A DNA stretch of 64,000 bases from Rhizobium nepotum 39/7 (GTDB taxonomy: Bacteria; Pseudomonadota; Alphaproteobacteria; Rhizobiales; Rhizobiaceae), in the NCBI RefSeq assembly GCF_000949865.1, contig NZ_JWJH01000003.1, positions 248,001-312,000 on the forward strand, given 5' to 3'. A program made the translations under genes and the position numbers. This document shows, in pieces, positions 46,835 through 56,552 of the stretch. The notes beneath the pieces are model-generated. The model was not told where the DNA came from and did no database searches. It was given only the letters and a program-made list of their open reading frames with translations. Within the stretch, counting starts at the first letter, position 1; each line of letters starts with the position of its first letter.

Positions 46835-47857
46835 ATGCGTAATTTCGTTCCCAACGAGCACGACAACGGCGTCACAATCTATTCCGAGTGGCGGCCAGGC
46901 CAGCGCGTTCTTGTTAATGGCGGGGCCGGTTTCCTTGGTTCCCATCTTTGCGAACGTCTGCTGGGCTGCGGCCACGAGGTGATCTGTCTCGACGATCTTT
47001 CGACCGGACGGATGGCGAATGTGGAGCATTTGCGCGACAATAAGCGGTTTTCGCTGATCGAGCATGATGTCCGCAAACCCTATGACATCGACGTTTCGCT
47101 GATCTTCAACTTCGCCTCGCCGGCCTCGCCGCCGGACTATCAGCGCGATCCCGTCGGCACCCTGCTCACCAATGTGCTCGGCGCCGTCAATGTGCTAGAA
47201 GTCGCCCGCAGATGCGGCGCAACCGTGGTGCAATCCTCGACCTCGGAAGTCTATGGCGATCCGCTCGTCAATCCGCAGCCGGAAAGCTATTTCGGCAATG
47301 TAAATACAATCGGGCCGCGAGCTTGCTACGATGAGGGGAAACGCAGCGCCGAAACGCTGTTTTTCGATTATCATCGCTGCCACGACGTCGATATCAAGGT
47401 GGGACGCATTTTCAACACCTATGGGCCGCGTATGCGCCCGGATGATGGACGCGTGGTTTCCAACTTCATCGTGCAGGCGCTGAAGGGTACGGACATTACC
47501 ATTTATGGCGATGGCAGCCAGACGCGCTCCTTCTGCTATGTCGACGATCTGATCGACGGTTTCCTGCGCTTCTCGGCCAAGCCGAAGGACTGCACGGGGC
47601 CGATCAATCTCGGTAACCCCACGGAAATCCCGGTACGGCAGTTGGCCGATATCGTGATCCGCATGACGAATTCCCGCTCGCGCATCGTGCATCTGCCCGC
47701 TGCGATCGATGATCCGCAGCAGCGCCGTCCCGATATTTCGCGGGCGAAGGAACTGCTCAGATGGCAACCGCGCGTACCGCTCGAAATGGGGCTGGAAAAA
47801 ACCATCACCTATTTCGATGCGCTGCTGACCGGCAAGAAGGTCGCGGAGGCCGTATGA
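46835..47857 (+). CDS. uxs1: UDP-glucuronate decarboxylase (UDP-xylose synthase)
   Basis: Converts UDP-glucuronic acid to UDP-xylose. 340 residues, extended SDR fold: [20 protein letters not shown] (NAD motif, about 25-44), [27 protein letters not shown], the YxxxK in [20 protein letters not shown], and [20 protein letters not shown], which separates UXS from GalE-type epimerases. First gene of the apparent operon uxs1-uxe-GT2-small secreted protein-GH26, in the order I recall for S. meliloti. GGGGAGGAG SD. Confidence 0.9.
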   Translation: MRNFVPNEHDNGVTIYSEWRPGQRVLVNGGAGFLGSHLCERLLGCGHEVICLDDLSTGRMANVEHLRDNKRFSLIEHDVRKPYDIDVSLIFNFASPASPPDYQRDPVGTLLTNVLGAVNVLEVARRCGATVVQSSTSEVYGDPLVNPQPESYFGNVNTIGPRACYDEGKRSAETLFFDYHRCHDVDIKVGRIFNTYGPRMRPDDGRVVSNFIVQALKGTDITIYGDGSQTRSFCYVDDLIDGFLRFSAKPKDCTGPINLGNPTEIPVRQLADIVIRMTNSRSRIVHLPAAIDDPQQRRPDISRAKELLRWQPRVPLEMGLEKTITYFDALLTGKKVAEAV

Positions 47858-47858
47858 G

Positions 47859-48842
47859 ATGCCCCGCACAATCCTCGTCACGGGCGGGGCCGGATTCATA
47901 GGCAGCCACATCTGCAAGGCGCTGGCGCATTCCGGCTTTAAGCCTATCGCTTACGACAATCTCTCGACGGGTCACGCGGATTCCGTTCGCTGGGGTCCCT
48001 TTATCGAAGGTGACATCCTTGATCGTGGCCTTTTGAAAGCCACGCTCAAGGAATTCTCACCGGCCTTCGTCATCCATTGCGCCGCCAATGCCTATGTCGG
48101 CGAATCCGTCGAGGATCCGCGCAAATATTACCGCAACAATGTCGGCGGCAGCCTGGCGCTGCTGGATGCGTGTCTCGACCAGAATATCGGCGGGCTGGTG
48201 TTTTCCTCCAGCTGCGCCACCTATGGCGTGCCGTCGCAATTGCCGATCCGCGAGGAAACGGCGCAGATGCCCGTCAACCCCTATGGTCGCACAAAGCTGA
48301 TTTTCGAAATGGCGCTCGATGATTATGCCGCAGCCTATGGCGTGCGTTTCGTCGCGCTGCGTTATTTCAACGCGGCGGGCGCCGACCCGGATGGCGAGCT
48401 TTACGAACGCCACGAACCGGAGACCCATCTCATCCCCCGCGCCCTGATGGCCGCCGCCGCACGGCTGCCGCAGCTCGATGTATTCGGCGCGGACTATGAC
48501 ACCAGCGACGGCACCTGCATTCGCGACTACATCCATGTCAGCGATCTGGCCGATGCCCATGTGGCCGCCGTCAACCATCTTGTCAATGGCGGCGAGACGC
48601 TGCGCGTCAATCTCGGTTCCGGCCACGGCACGTCGGTCGGCGATATCATCCGGGCGATCCATCGGGTGACGGGGCAGGCGGTACCGGTGCATTTCGGTGC
48701 AAGACGCGCTGGCGATCCGCCGGCCCTGTTCGCCGACATAGAGAGGGCGAAGAAGACGCTCGGCTTTGCGCCGAGCCGCTCCGATATCGACACCATCATC
48801 CGCACGGCCGGTCCCGGCTTCGGGCTGGAGGTGCTGTCATGA
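47859..48842 (+). CDS. uxe: UDP-xylose 4-epimerase / UDP-glucose 4-epimerase family protein
   Basis: 327 residues, GalE family. NAD motif ILVTGGAGFIGSHICKALAH, YxxxK in NPYGRTKLIFEMALDDYAAA, and RYFNAAGADPDGELYERHEP. Sequence alone would allow GalE/ExoB, but its place one base after uxs1 points to UDP-xylose to UDP-arabinose conversion, as shown for the S. meliloti homologue. It overlaps the glycosyltransferase gene by four bases. Confidence 0.85.
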   Translation: MPRTILVTGGAGFIGSHICKALAHSGFKPIAYDNLSTGHADSVRWGPFIEGDILDRGLLKATLKEFSPAFVIHCAANAYVGESVEDPRKYYRNNVGGSLALLDACLDQNIGGLVFSSSCATYGVPSQLPIREETAQMPVNPYGRTKLIFEMALDDYAAAYGVRFVALRYFNAAGADPDGELYERHEPETHLIPRALMAAAARLPQLDVFGADYDTSDGTCIRDYIHVSDLADAHVAAVNHLVNGGETLRVNLGSGHGTSVGDIIRAIHRVTGQAVPVHFGARRAGDPPALFADIERAKKTLGFAPSRSDIDTIIRTAGPGFGLEVLS

Positions 48843-50767
48843 AAGCCCGTTCAACCCCTTCCGTCACATCATCGCGGGCCGCTGCAGGTCAATTGCGGAT
48901 GCTACCGGTCTTCAGCGGCTGGAACCGCATGGCCTATCGTCTCGGCATCGGCGGCTGGCTGGTAACGCTTGTCTATTTCTGGGCCTGGTGGCTCGATCGC
49001 GACCGCATCATCGATTGGCCCTATTATACCGTCGTCACCGTTACGCTGGCGTGGATCACGCTTCTGCCGTCCTATTTCATCTTTATCTTCCTGAACGCCA
49101 GGGTCGTTGACCGCCGTTCCCCTTTGCCGCAGGGCCGGGTGGCGATGGTCGTCACCAAGGCGCCGTCGGAGCCTTTCGCCGTGGTGCGAAAGACGCTGCT
49201 GGCCATGCTGGAACAAAAGGGTCTGGAATTCGATGTTTGGCTTGCGGATGAAGACCCGGATGCGGAAACGCTGAAATGGTGCGGCGCGCACGGTGTTTTC
49301 GTTTCGACCCGAAAGGGTGTCGCCGATTATCACCGCAAAACTTGGCCGCGCCGTACCCGTTGCAAGGAAGGCAATCTCGCTTATTTCTACGATCATTACG
49401 GTTACGAGCGTTATGATTTCGTTGCGCAGTTCGATGCCGATCATGTGCCGGAACCGGAATATCTGAGCGAAATCATCCGTCCCTTTACCGATCCGGCGAT
49501 CGGATATGTCTCCGCGCCGAGCATTTGCGATGCCAATGCCGAGGAAAGCTGGGCCGCGCGCGGCAGGCTTTATGCCGAAGCGAGCCTGCATGGCGCGTTG
49601 CAACTCGGTTACAATAACGGCTGGGCGCCGCTGTGCATCGGCTCGCATTATGCCGTGCGCACCAAGGCCCTGCGTGAAGTGGGCGGCCTTGGACCGGAGC
49701 TTGCCGAGGACCATTCCACCACGCTTCTGATGAATGCCGGCGGTTGGCGCGGCGCTCATGCCGTCAATGCCATTGCGCACGGCGACGGACCGGTGACCTT
49801 TACCGATCTCGTGGTGCAGGAATTCCAGTGGTCGCGCAGCCTGATGACCATTCTGCTGCAATATTCAAGGCAGTATGTGACGAAGCTGCCCTTGCGGCTG
49901 AAGTTCCAGTTCCTGTTTTCGCAGCTCTGGTATCCCTTGTTTTCCGGCTTCATGGTGCTGATGTTCGTGCTTCCCGCCGTAGCGCTGTTGAGCGGCCGTG
50001 TCCTCGTCAATGCATCCTATCCGGTGTTTCTGGCGCATTTCCTGCCGATTTCGCTCATCATGATCGTGTTCGCATTCTTCTGGCGGGCCACGGGGGTTTT
50101 CCGCCCGCATGATGCGAGGCTTTTCAGCTGGGAAGCCATGGTGTTCCTGTTCCTGCGCTGGCCCTGGTCGTTGATGGGCGTGCTTGCGGCGATACGCGAT
50201 ACGATCCGTGGCGATTTCGTGGATTTCCGCATCACGCCCAAGGGCACCCAGGCAAAGCCGCCGCTGCCTTTCAGGGTTATTGCGCCCTACATGGTTCTGG
50301 CGGCGCTCAGCCTTCTGGCCATGGCGCTGGCGCCGCGTGACAGCGGGGCGGAAGGCTTCTTCATCTTCGCGGCGATCAATGTGGTGATCTATGCCGGCCT
50401 TTCGGTATTTCTTCTCATTCGTCACACGGTGGAAAACGGTCTGCCATGGTTGCCGGCATTGCGCGGCGGGGCGACTGCCGCCGCCTGTTCGCTGCTGCTG
50501 GTGGCCGGTAGTGCTGCGGAACTCAGCTCCCACGCGATTGGCGGGCTGGAAGCCCTGTCGCACGGGCAACCTTATGTCAGTTTCACCGAAACGCGGTTCA
50601 CGGTCGCCGGTGCGGGCGTGGAAGGTGCGAGATCGGTGCGTTTGAAGCTGCGCATCACCGTGCCGGGGCTGCCCGGTAATCGGGAAGTGCAGGCGGAACC
50701 CACCGTGGTGCCGTCGCCGGTGATGACCGGAGAGATCATGCTGGCCGACAATAGGGTCGGACATTAG
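48839..50767 (+). CDS. Processive family 2 glycosyltransferase (cellulose-synthase-like)
   Basis: 642-residue membrane synthase that probably polymerises and exports an arabinose- or xylose-containing glycan. Membrane segments at about 40-85 flank the start, then the catalytic domain with VWLADEDPDAETLKW, FDADHVPEPEYL (DxD) and LGPELAEDHSTTLLM. The acceptor motif is QWSRS (about 330-334) where cellulose synthases have QxxRW. A C-terminal block of about six membrane segments follows (about 365-560), then a periplasmic beta-rich tail of about 80 residues. Overlaps uxe (ATGA). Confidence 0.88.
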   Translation: MKARSTPSVTSSRAAAGQLRMLPVFSGWNRMAYRLGIGGWLVTLVYFWAWWLDRDRIIDWPYYTVVTVTLAWITLLPSYFIFIFLNARVVDRRSPLPQGRVAMVVTKAPSEPFAVVRKTLLAMLEQKGLEFDVWLADEDPDAETLKWCGAHGVFVSTRKGVADYHRKTWPRRTRCKEGNLAYFYDHYGYERYDFVAQFDADHVPEPEYLSEIIRPFTDPAIGYVSAPSICDANAEESWAARGRLYAEASLHGALQLGYNNGWAPLCIGSHYAVRTKALREVGGLGPELAEDHSTTLLMNAGGWRGAHAVNAIAHGDGPVTFTDLVVQEFQWSRSLMTILLQYSRQYVTKLPLRLKFQFLFSQLWYPLFSGFMVLMFVLPAVALLSGRVLVNASYPVFLAHFLPISLIMIVFAFFWRATGVFRPHDARLFSWEAMVFLFLRWPWSLMGVLAAIRDTIRGDFVDFRITPKGTQAKPPLPFRVIAPYMVLAALSLLAMALAPRDSGAEGFFIFAAINVVIYAGLSVFLLIRHTVENGLPWLPALRGGATAAACSLLLVAGSAAELSSHAIGGLEALSHGQPYVSFTETRFTVAGAGVEGARSVRLKLRITVPGLPGNREVQAEPTVVPSPVMTGEIMLADNRVGH

Positions 50768-50782
50768 AAGGAGGAGGCTGTG

Positions 50783-51286
50783 ATGAGAACAACAATAAGC
50801 AAATGCGGATTCTCCGCTTTCGTACTTTGCCTTGCGGTGGCCGCGCCTAGCGCGGTCCACGCCGCAGGCGGCACGAAGACGCCGAAACCGCTACGGACCA
50901 GCGAAGTCGTCGATATGTACTTCGACAAGACCTGGAAATGGGACGCGGGCGGCGGACGTTTCATCGCCGATGGCCGCAAGTTCATTGCCGCCACGGCGGA
51001 GAAAGGCACGAAGTCGGTCGGCGAAGGCCGCTGGACAGTGGATGCCAATGGCACGCTGTGCATGCGCGCCACGTGGAAAAGCGTGGCGGGAAGCGGCAAG
51101 GCCAATACCTGCTTCGACCACGGCCGTATCGGCCAGGTGCTTTACCAGCGCAAACAGGGCGGCCCCTGGTACGTGTTCCGACACAACCCGCCGCGGCCCG
51201 GAGATGAATTCCTGAAACTTGTCCGCAAGGACGACGTCACTCCGCAGATCGCCGCCTATGGCACGGCGATGACTGCGACGAGGTAG
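50783..51286 (+). CDS. Small secreted protein (DUF995-like)
   Basis: 167 residues. Signal peptide about 1-26 (AFVLCLAVAAPSAVHAA). The mature part has EVVDMYFDKTWKWDAGGGRF and GRWTVDANGTLCMRATWKS, which resemble the DUF995 family of rhizobial periplasmic proteins; that assignment is from memory. Two Cys could form a disulphide. ATG 50783 preceded by GGAGGAGG. Fourth gene of the uxs operon; perhaps a periplasmic helper of glycan export. Confidence 0.75.
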   Translation: MRTTISKCGFSAFVLCLAVAAPSAVHAAGGTKTPKPLRTSEVVDMYFDKTWKWDAGGGRFIADGRKFIAATAEKGTKSVGEGRWTVDANGTLCMRATWKSVAGSGKANTCFDHGRIGQVLYQRKQGGPWYVFRHNPPRPGDEFLKLVRKDDVTPQIAAYGTAMTATR

Positions 51287-51297
51287 GAGGAAGTGTC

Positions 51298-52260
51298 ATG
51301 CAAATAACAAGAAGAAGACTGCTATTCGCAAGTGGGGCTGCTGTTGCTGCTTCAGCCAGCATGTACCCCATGTTCAAACTGGATGCTCAGGGGGTCGCGC
51401 CCATGGGCTCCACCGGCATGAAGACGCTTGCCGACAAACGCCCGACATTGCATGCGGAAGGCATCCGCTTCGGCGCTTACGACCCGCATGGCGATTTCAC
51501 CGGACAGACCGGGGTGGCGACGGAACATCTGTTCCTGCCCTGGGAGGACGTGGATCTCGACAGCCTTGCGCTCGCGGACGCCTATGCCCTGGAGCGCAAG
51601 CGCAATGTTCTGATCACGGTCGAGCCATGGTCCTGGGACGTCAACTGGCGTCTTACCTCCGACGAGTTGCGCCGCAAGGTGCTGGGGGGCGACTATGACA
51701 AGAACATGCAGGCGATCACCGCGCGCATGTCGGCGATGAAAAGCCCGCTCATCCTGCGCTGGGGGCAGGAAATGGAAGACATGTCCGGCCGCTTCTCGTG
51801 GTCGGGCTGGAACCCGCAGGACTATATCACGGCCTATAAGCGCATGGTGGACATGACCCGCAAGGCGGTCCCCGGTGTCAAGGTGATGTGGTCTCCGAAA
51901 GGCCTGGATGGTCTGCGTACCTACTATCCCGGTGATAACTACGCAGATCTGGTCGGTCTCTCGGTCTTCGGTCTCGAGGGGTACGACAAGATCGAATATG
52001 GCGGGCCGCAGAAGTTCTCCGATCTTCTGCGCAAGGGCTACGGGCTTGTCGAAACCTTCAATAAACCGGTCTGGGTTGCCGAACTGGGTTATGAAGGCGG
52101 CGATTCCTATGTCCGTCCATGGATGAACGACGTGACGCTGAAACAGGCGGATTTTCCGAAGCTGGAAGAGGTCGTCTATTTCAACGACAAGGAAGTACAT
52201 CCATGGCCGCACAATCTCGGTAAGCCCGACTGGCGCGTGGTGCGTCCGGCCAAGGTTTAA
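51298..52260 (+). CDS. GH26-like glycoside hydrolase with Tat signal
   Basis: 320 residues. The N-terminus QITRRRLLFASGAAVAASAS is a twin-arginine signal. The barrel shows LILRWGQEMEDMSGRFSWSG, matching the acid/base Glu region of GH26 enzymes (usual form HEMNG, here QEMED), and KPVWVAELGYEGG for the nucleophile Glu. Both glutamates are present. Last gene of the uxs operon: a hydrolase that trims or releases the polymer is plausible, as beside cellulose and alginate synthases. Confidence 0.75.
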   Translation: MQITRRRLLFASGAAVAASASMYPMFKLDAQGVAPMGSTGMKTLADKRPTLHAEGIRFGAYDPHGDFTGQTGVATEHLFLPWEDVDLDSLALADAYALERKRNVLITVEPWSWDVNWRLTSDELRRKVLGGDYDKNMQAITARMSAMKSPLILRWGQEMEDMSGRFSWSGWNPQDYITAYKRMVDMTRKAVPGVKVMWSPKGLDGLRTYYPGDNYADLVGLSVFGLEGYDKIEYGGPQKFSDLLRKGYGLVETFNKPVWVAELGYEGGDSYVRPWMNDVTLKQADFPKLEEVVYFNDKEVHPWPHNLGKPDWRVVRPAKV

Positions 52261-52313
52261 CTGAGGCCGGTGCGGGCCGAGCGGACGCCCGGCCCGTTCG
52301 CCCGCCCGGACAT

Positions 52314-53498
52314 TTAACCGCCGACCGCCAGCACCGCCTCCGCCTCATAGATGGCGCAGACGATGTGGTAGAAGGTGCTGGCCGGTGCCGGTTCGTCCAG
52401 CATCGGCCTGTCGGCCGGCCACTTGTCGAACCAAAGTCCCTTGACCGGCGTGTCGAGAAAGGGCTGTAGCGCGCCGATGGCCCTTAGGCCGGAGGCGAGA
52501 TAACGTTGTCTCTCCTCGCCGGACGTGACACTGGCAAGGCGCACCGCCGCTTTCAGCCATTCCGTCTGCGGCCATAGACGCGCCAGCGCGTCATGCACGG
52601 TGAAATCATCATAGAGGCTCATGATCGCCACCTTGCGGCGCGGGCAGATGCCGTGTTCCTCGCCGATTGCAAACAGGCGTTTGGCCTTGGCGATCGCCTC
52701 GTCATTATTGCGCAGGCTGCCCCAGCGCACCAGAAGCCAGGCCCATTCGAACTGGTGGCCCGGTTCCATGATGCGGCCCTTGTCGCCCTCATAGGGCATC
52801 CAGTCATGACCGAAGAATTCGCGCAGCCCGCCATTGCCGTTGTCGATGAAGCGGGTGAGCGCAAGGCCGGCGATCTCGTCGGCCAGCGCCGACCATGGGC
52901 CTTCCGGATCCTGCACCTCCCAGGCCAGCATCGCCTCGAAAAGATGCATGTGCGGATTGGAGCAGAGCGGCGTGCGCGGCGGGTTTGCCTCCTCGAAGCC
53001 GGCGACGGGGTGTTTGTAGTCGCGCTTGAGGATGGCAAGGATATCCAGCGCCCGGCCGCGCATCTCGTCCTTGCGGTCGGGAAGGGCTGCGGCGGTCTGT
53101 GCGGCGGCGAAAAGTGCGAAAGCCTGATTGTAGAGATCGAAGGACGGGTCGATCAGCCTGCCGGTCTGGTCGGCGAGGTTGCCGTAAAGGCCGTTGTCGA
53201 GACGGTAGACCTTTTCGAACCAGCTCAAACCATGCAGTAGCGCCTCCTTCCACGGACCCTGCCAGCCGTGCTGGCCGGCGGCGGCGAAGCAATAGGCCTG
53301 ACGCGGCTGCACGCGGGCGCGGCGATCATCGGAAAAAACCGGTTTCGCATCCTGGCCGAGGCGTTCGTAAAAGCCGCCGTCCGGACGGGCGGAACCCGCA
53401 TCCCACCATAGCGGCAGGGCATCTTCGTCCAGCCATTTCCGTAATGTTCCTATCTCTTCGGCAAGCGCCTGAGCGATACTCGGAAATTGCACAGTCAT
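52314..53498 (-). CDS. AGE-family epimerase/isomerase (N-acylglucosamine 2-epimerase / mannose isomerase-like)
   Basis: 394 residues, (alpha/alpha)6-barrel family. RARVQPRQAYCFAAAGQHGW near 62 and CSNPHMHLFEAMLAWE, EPGHQFEWAWLLVRWGSL and LWPQTEWLKAAVRLAS carry the conserved active-site His residues. Members interconvert mannose and fructose (or their phosphates), or epimerise N-acylglucosamine or cellobiose. Rhizobial members are often called mannose-6-phosphate isomerase, which would feed GDP-mannose made by manC. Convergent with the uxs operon, 54 bp away. Confidence 0.88.
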   Translation of the reverse strand: MTVQFPSIAQALAEEIGTLRKWLDEDALPLWWDAGSARPDGGFYERLGQDAKPVFSDDRRARVQPRQAYCFAAAGQHGWQGPWKEALLHGLSWFEKVYRLDNGLYGNLADQTGRLIDPSFDLYNQAFALFAAAQTAAALPDRKDEMRGRALDILAILKRDYKHPVAGFEEANPPRTPLCSNPHMHLFEAMLAWEVQDPEGPWSALADEIAGLALTRFIDNGNGGLREFFGHDWMPYEGDKGRIMEPGHQFEWAWLLVRWGSLRNNDEAIAKAKRLFAIGEEHGICPRRKVAIMSLYDDFTVHDALARLWPQTEWLKAAVRLASVTSGEERQRYLASGLRAIGALQPFLDTPVKGLWFDKWPADRPMLDEPAPASTFYHIVCAIYEAEAVLAVGG

Positions 53499-53687
53499 GC
53501 GTCAACTCTCTGTTTCTACAGTTGAATGAAAAAAGTAGGTCAATAAAAATACGCAGCTATAGAGGCAAGTAGACCATGGGACATATTGCGCTGCAACCGT
53601 AAAATTATCGACCTCACGCCCAGCGAACCCATGCCGGCGCGATTGGTTCCACCGTCCTGTGCGGCAAGCCAAGTTTTCCCCTGTACT

Positions 53688-54845
53688 TCATTGCCGTTCT
53701 TCGGTGAGGTTGCGGATGACGCGCATGAAAATACGCGCGCCGATGCCGATCAGCGCATCCGGAAAGTCGTAGTCCGGATTGTGCAGGTTGGGATAATCCC
53801 TGCCTGCGCCAAGAAAGAACATGGCGGATGACGAGACGGCGCGGAACCGGCCAAAATCCTCCGAGGCCCGCATGGGCAGGCCTTCCGAACCATGAGAAAT
53901 CTTCTCTTCGGCCAGCGCCCGCAGGATTTGTTCGACGGCCTCCGGGGAATTTTCGCAATGCAGGAAAATATCATCATAGGCGATGTCGAGCGTCAGTTTC
54001 TGGTCGCCCGCAACCTTTTTCGCCAGGGCTTCCGCATCCGCGCAGAGTTTTTCCATCCGGTCGTCGGTCAGCGTCCTGAGCGTCGCCCAGATTTCTGCGT
54101 CTGCCGGGGAAATGCCGAAGGCCGCTTCGCCCATTGACGCATGGGTGATCGTTACCATCGAAAAATCGGGCTGCGGCGGAAAGCCGGAGCCGAGATCGGT
54201 CAGAGCCGGCATCAGCGCCGATATCGCCCGCATCGGCGAGACGCCGTGTTCCGGGGAGGATGCGTGCGCTGTCTTGCCGGAGAGGCGTATCTTGATACCG
54301 CGCGAGGCGCAGTTGACTGGACCTTCCACCAGGCTGACATGGCCGAACGGCAGGCCGGGCAGGTTATGAAGCGAAAAGGAATAGTCCGGCTTTATCTCCG
54401 AAAAGCGTGGATCGGCGATGACGGCCGTCGCACCGGCACCGGTTTCTTCCGCAGGCTGGTAAAGCAGGATGACGCTGCCAGTCTGCGGCCGCTTTCGGGA
54501 CAGACCGAGCGCCAGCGCCGTCAGAATGGTGGAATGACCGTCATGGCCGCAAAGATGACCCTTGCCGTCGGTGCCGGAGCGGTGCTCTGCCTCACTCTTT
54601 TCGTGAATAGGCAGGGCATCGAGTTCCGAGCGGATCAGGATCGCCGGACCGCTTTTCCCGCTGCCATAGACCGCTGCCACGCCATGGCCGCCGAGATCGG
54701 CGAAAAGCCGATCAGGCTTTGCCTGCTCGAGGAAAGCACGGATGCGCCGCGCTGTTTCCTTCTCCTCGCCGGAAATTTCCGGATGACGGTGCAGATCATG
54801 GCGAAGCTCAACGAGATCGAGCATGTCCTTGTTGGTCAGAAACAT
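53688..54845 (-). CDS. M20 family amidohydrolase (hippurate hydrolase-like)
   Basis: 385-residue zinc or manganese peptidase/amidase. HDLHRHPEISGEEKETARRI, the metal-site stretch KGHLCGHDGHSTILTALALG, LYQPAEETGAGATAVIADPR (catalytic Glu pair) and KTAHASSPEHGVSPM (dimerisation domain) are family marks. ATG 54845 has AAGGA upstream; the frame starts at 54860. Hydrolyses N-acyl amino acids; the real substrate is unknown. It lies 60 bp after the GNAT-TPR gene and may share its transcript. Confidence 0.9.
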   Translation of the reverse strand: MFLTNKDMLDLVELRHDLHRHPEISGEEKETARRIRAFLEQAKPDRLFADLGGHGVAAVYGSGKSGPAILIRSELDALPIHEKSEAEHRSGTDGKGHLCGHDGHSTILTALALGLSRKRPQTGSVILLYQPAEETGAGATAVIADPRFSEIKPDYSFSLHNLPGLPFGHVSLVEGPVNCASRGIKIRLSGKTAHASSPEHGVSPMRAISALMPALTDLGSGFPPQPDFSMVTITHASMGEAAFGISPADAEIWATLRTLTDDRMEKLCADAEALAKKVAGDQKLTLDIAYDDIFLHCENSPEAVEQILRALAEEKISHGSEGLPMRASEDFGRFRAVSSSAMFFLGAGRDYPNLHNPDYDFPDALIGIGARIFMRVIRNLTEERQ

Positions 54846-54905
54846 CAAAAATCCTTGCAAGTCGTCCGGCCAGTTTTTCCCGCCGCAACTTACAGATCAA
54901 TGCCT

Positions 54906-56552
54906 TCAATGCAAAACCTTTGGCGGGTGCCAGCGCTTGCCCGTTGTTTTCGGCTTCGCGGCAAGGGTGATGACGTCAGCCGGCAGCGAAACCCTGGTCT
55001 TTGCCAGTTCCAGCCGGGCAAGGGCGGTCCGCGCCTTTTCGGCATATTCCAGATGCGTCGCGTCGTCCGAATGATAATGCTGCAACCTGTCGAGGATTTC
55101 GGCGCCTTCCATCGTTCTTTCGGCCGCAATGAGGGCGACGGCGCATTTGTAGAGAGCCTCGCGGTGGAAGGGTGCGCGATTGGTCACCTGACGGAATGCT
55201 TCGGATGCCTCGTGGTATTGCTGTTGCGCCAGCCGCGTTTCGCCGATGCGCATCCACAGCAGAACCGGGTCCTGACCGCTGCCGAGGAGCCCGAGGAAAG
55301 CGATTTCCGCTTCCCGGAATTCGCCGCGGTCAAAGGTCAGATTGGCCAGCCCGAATTGCGCGCCAAGGTGATCGGGCGCTGCCGCCAGTACCTGGGAAAA
55401 GGCGATGTTGGCGGCCGCTTTCTTACCCATCTTGTAAAGTTTGAGGCCCTCTTCGTAGACGAAGCGAATGCTGCGCGGGTGGAGTGTGCCGCCGAGATTG
55501 TCGCCAGAGCGGGTGCGGAACAGCGTGCAGCTGAGTTTCTGTTCTTCCGGTCCGAAGAAATATTTATAGGGCTCGTTGCCGCGCAGGAAATCATAGGTCC
55601 TGAAACCCTGCTCTATGGCGCGGCGGATGCAGTGCCCATGCAGCACCAGCCCGGGTGAGGGGGTCTTCCAGTTTTCGTCACGGCCGGTGATGTAAAACAG
55701 TATCGACATTTTCTGCCGGTCGATGATGTTGGCAAGCGCACCCAGCGGCTGCTCTCCGAACCAGAGAACCGGCACTTCCAGATCACCGCGAATATAGCAG
55801 TCCATCAGCATCTGCCGTGTCGCGCCGATCAGAAGTTCCGTGCGCTCCTTGCCCTTGTGAGGCGCCCAGCGGATGCGCCAGAAATCGAACAGGATGTCCA
55901 TATCCCGCTTGATCGTGTCCCTGGTCGCAAAAGTGATGTGGTATTCGTCGCCACCCTCCACCTTCCGCATGAAACGCCGCAGCTTCTGACGTGTCTGACT
56001 GCTCATATGGCTGTCGAGATAGCCGTCGAAGGTGTCCGGCAGGGTCACGACCGGGCAGATGCAATTGTTGATGTTGTAGGAGTTCGTCGGCATGTTGTCG
56101 CGGAACATGACGAGCGGACCCTGAAGCGCGCGGAGCATCGCATCGCGCCGTTCCGGCGGGCCGGAGAGATAGTCGAGCTTGAGTTCCGTCCAGTTCTGCT
56201 GCCGGATATAGGAGCAGAAACCGGCAACCGCGTTATTTTCATATTCCGGCAGGGTGATGAAGCCGGTGTAATCCGCCGCCGCGTTGCCGGCCATGACGAT
56301 GCTGTCGTGAAAGCGGCCGGTTTTCTTGTCCGGTTCGGTGACGATGCGCAATGGAAAAAACGCCACATAGGGCGATCCTTCCGGGCGTTCTCTCAGCGCC
56401 AGAATGAACCAACGCTTGCGTCGCGGCATGTAATCCCGCAGCCATCCCCAGGACAGGAAATGCCGGGCGTGGGGATCGGCCATGAACACCGCGTCCCAGT
56501 TCTGCCGGATCGCCTCGAAGCCGGCGTCGGTGTCGATGATGTCGATACGCAT
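54906..56552 (-). CDS. CelD/BcsL-like GNAT acyltransferase fused to TPR repeats
   Basis: 548 residues. N-terminal half (about 1-340) is a GNAT acetyltransferase_6 type domain: FLSWGWLRDYMPRRKRWFIL, HMSSQTRQKLRRFMRKVEGG and GFRTYDFLRGNEPYKYFFGP, the pattern of CelD-like proteins linked to cellulose and other polysaccharides. The C-terminal part (about 360-520) holds about four TPR-like helical repeats (EEGLKLYKMGKKAAANIAFS, ANLTFDRGEFREAEIAFLGL). ATG 56552 with GGGAGGGGG upstream. No cellulose synthase genes nearby; the GT2 of the uxs locus is the nearest glycan synthase. Confidence 0.8.
   Translation of the reverse strand: MRIDIIDTDAGFEAIRQNWDAVFMADPHARHFLSWGWLRDYMPRRKRWFILALRERPEGSPYVAFFPLRIVTEPDKKTGRFHDSIVMAGNAAADYTGFITLPEYENNAVAGFCSYIRQQNWTELKLDYLSGPPERRDAMLRALQGPLVMFRDNMPTNSYNINNCICPVVTLPDTFDGYLDSHMSSQTRQKLRRFMRKVEGGDEYHITFATRDTIKRDMDILFDFWRIRWAPHKGKERTELLIGATRQMLMDCYIRGDLEVPVLWFGEQPLGALANIIDRQKMSILFYITGRDENWKTPSPGLVLHGHCIRRAIEQGFRTYDFLRGNEPYKYFFGPEEQKLSCTLFRTRSGDNLGGTLHPRSIRFVYEEGLKLYKMGKKAAANIAFSQVLAAAPDHLGAQFGLANLTFDRGEFREAEIAFLGLLGSGQDPVLLWMRIGETRLAQQQYHEASEAFRQVTNRAPFHREALYKCAVALIAAERTMEGAEILDRLQHYHSDDATHLEYAEKARTALARLELAKTRVSLPADVITLAAKPKTTGKRWHPPKVLH

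Noticed and set aside
52273..52296. Hairpin between the GH26-like and AGE genes
   Set aside because: CGGGCC / GGCCCG has only six pairs around a 12-base loop and no T-run, which is too weak in such GC-rich DNA to call a terminator.
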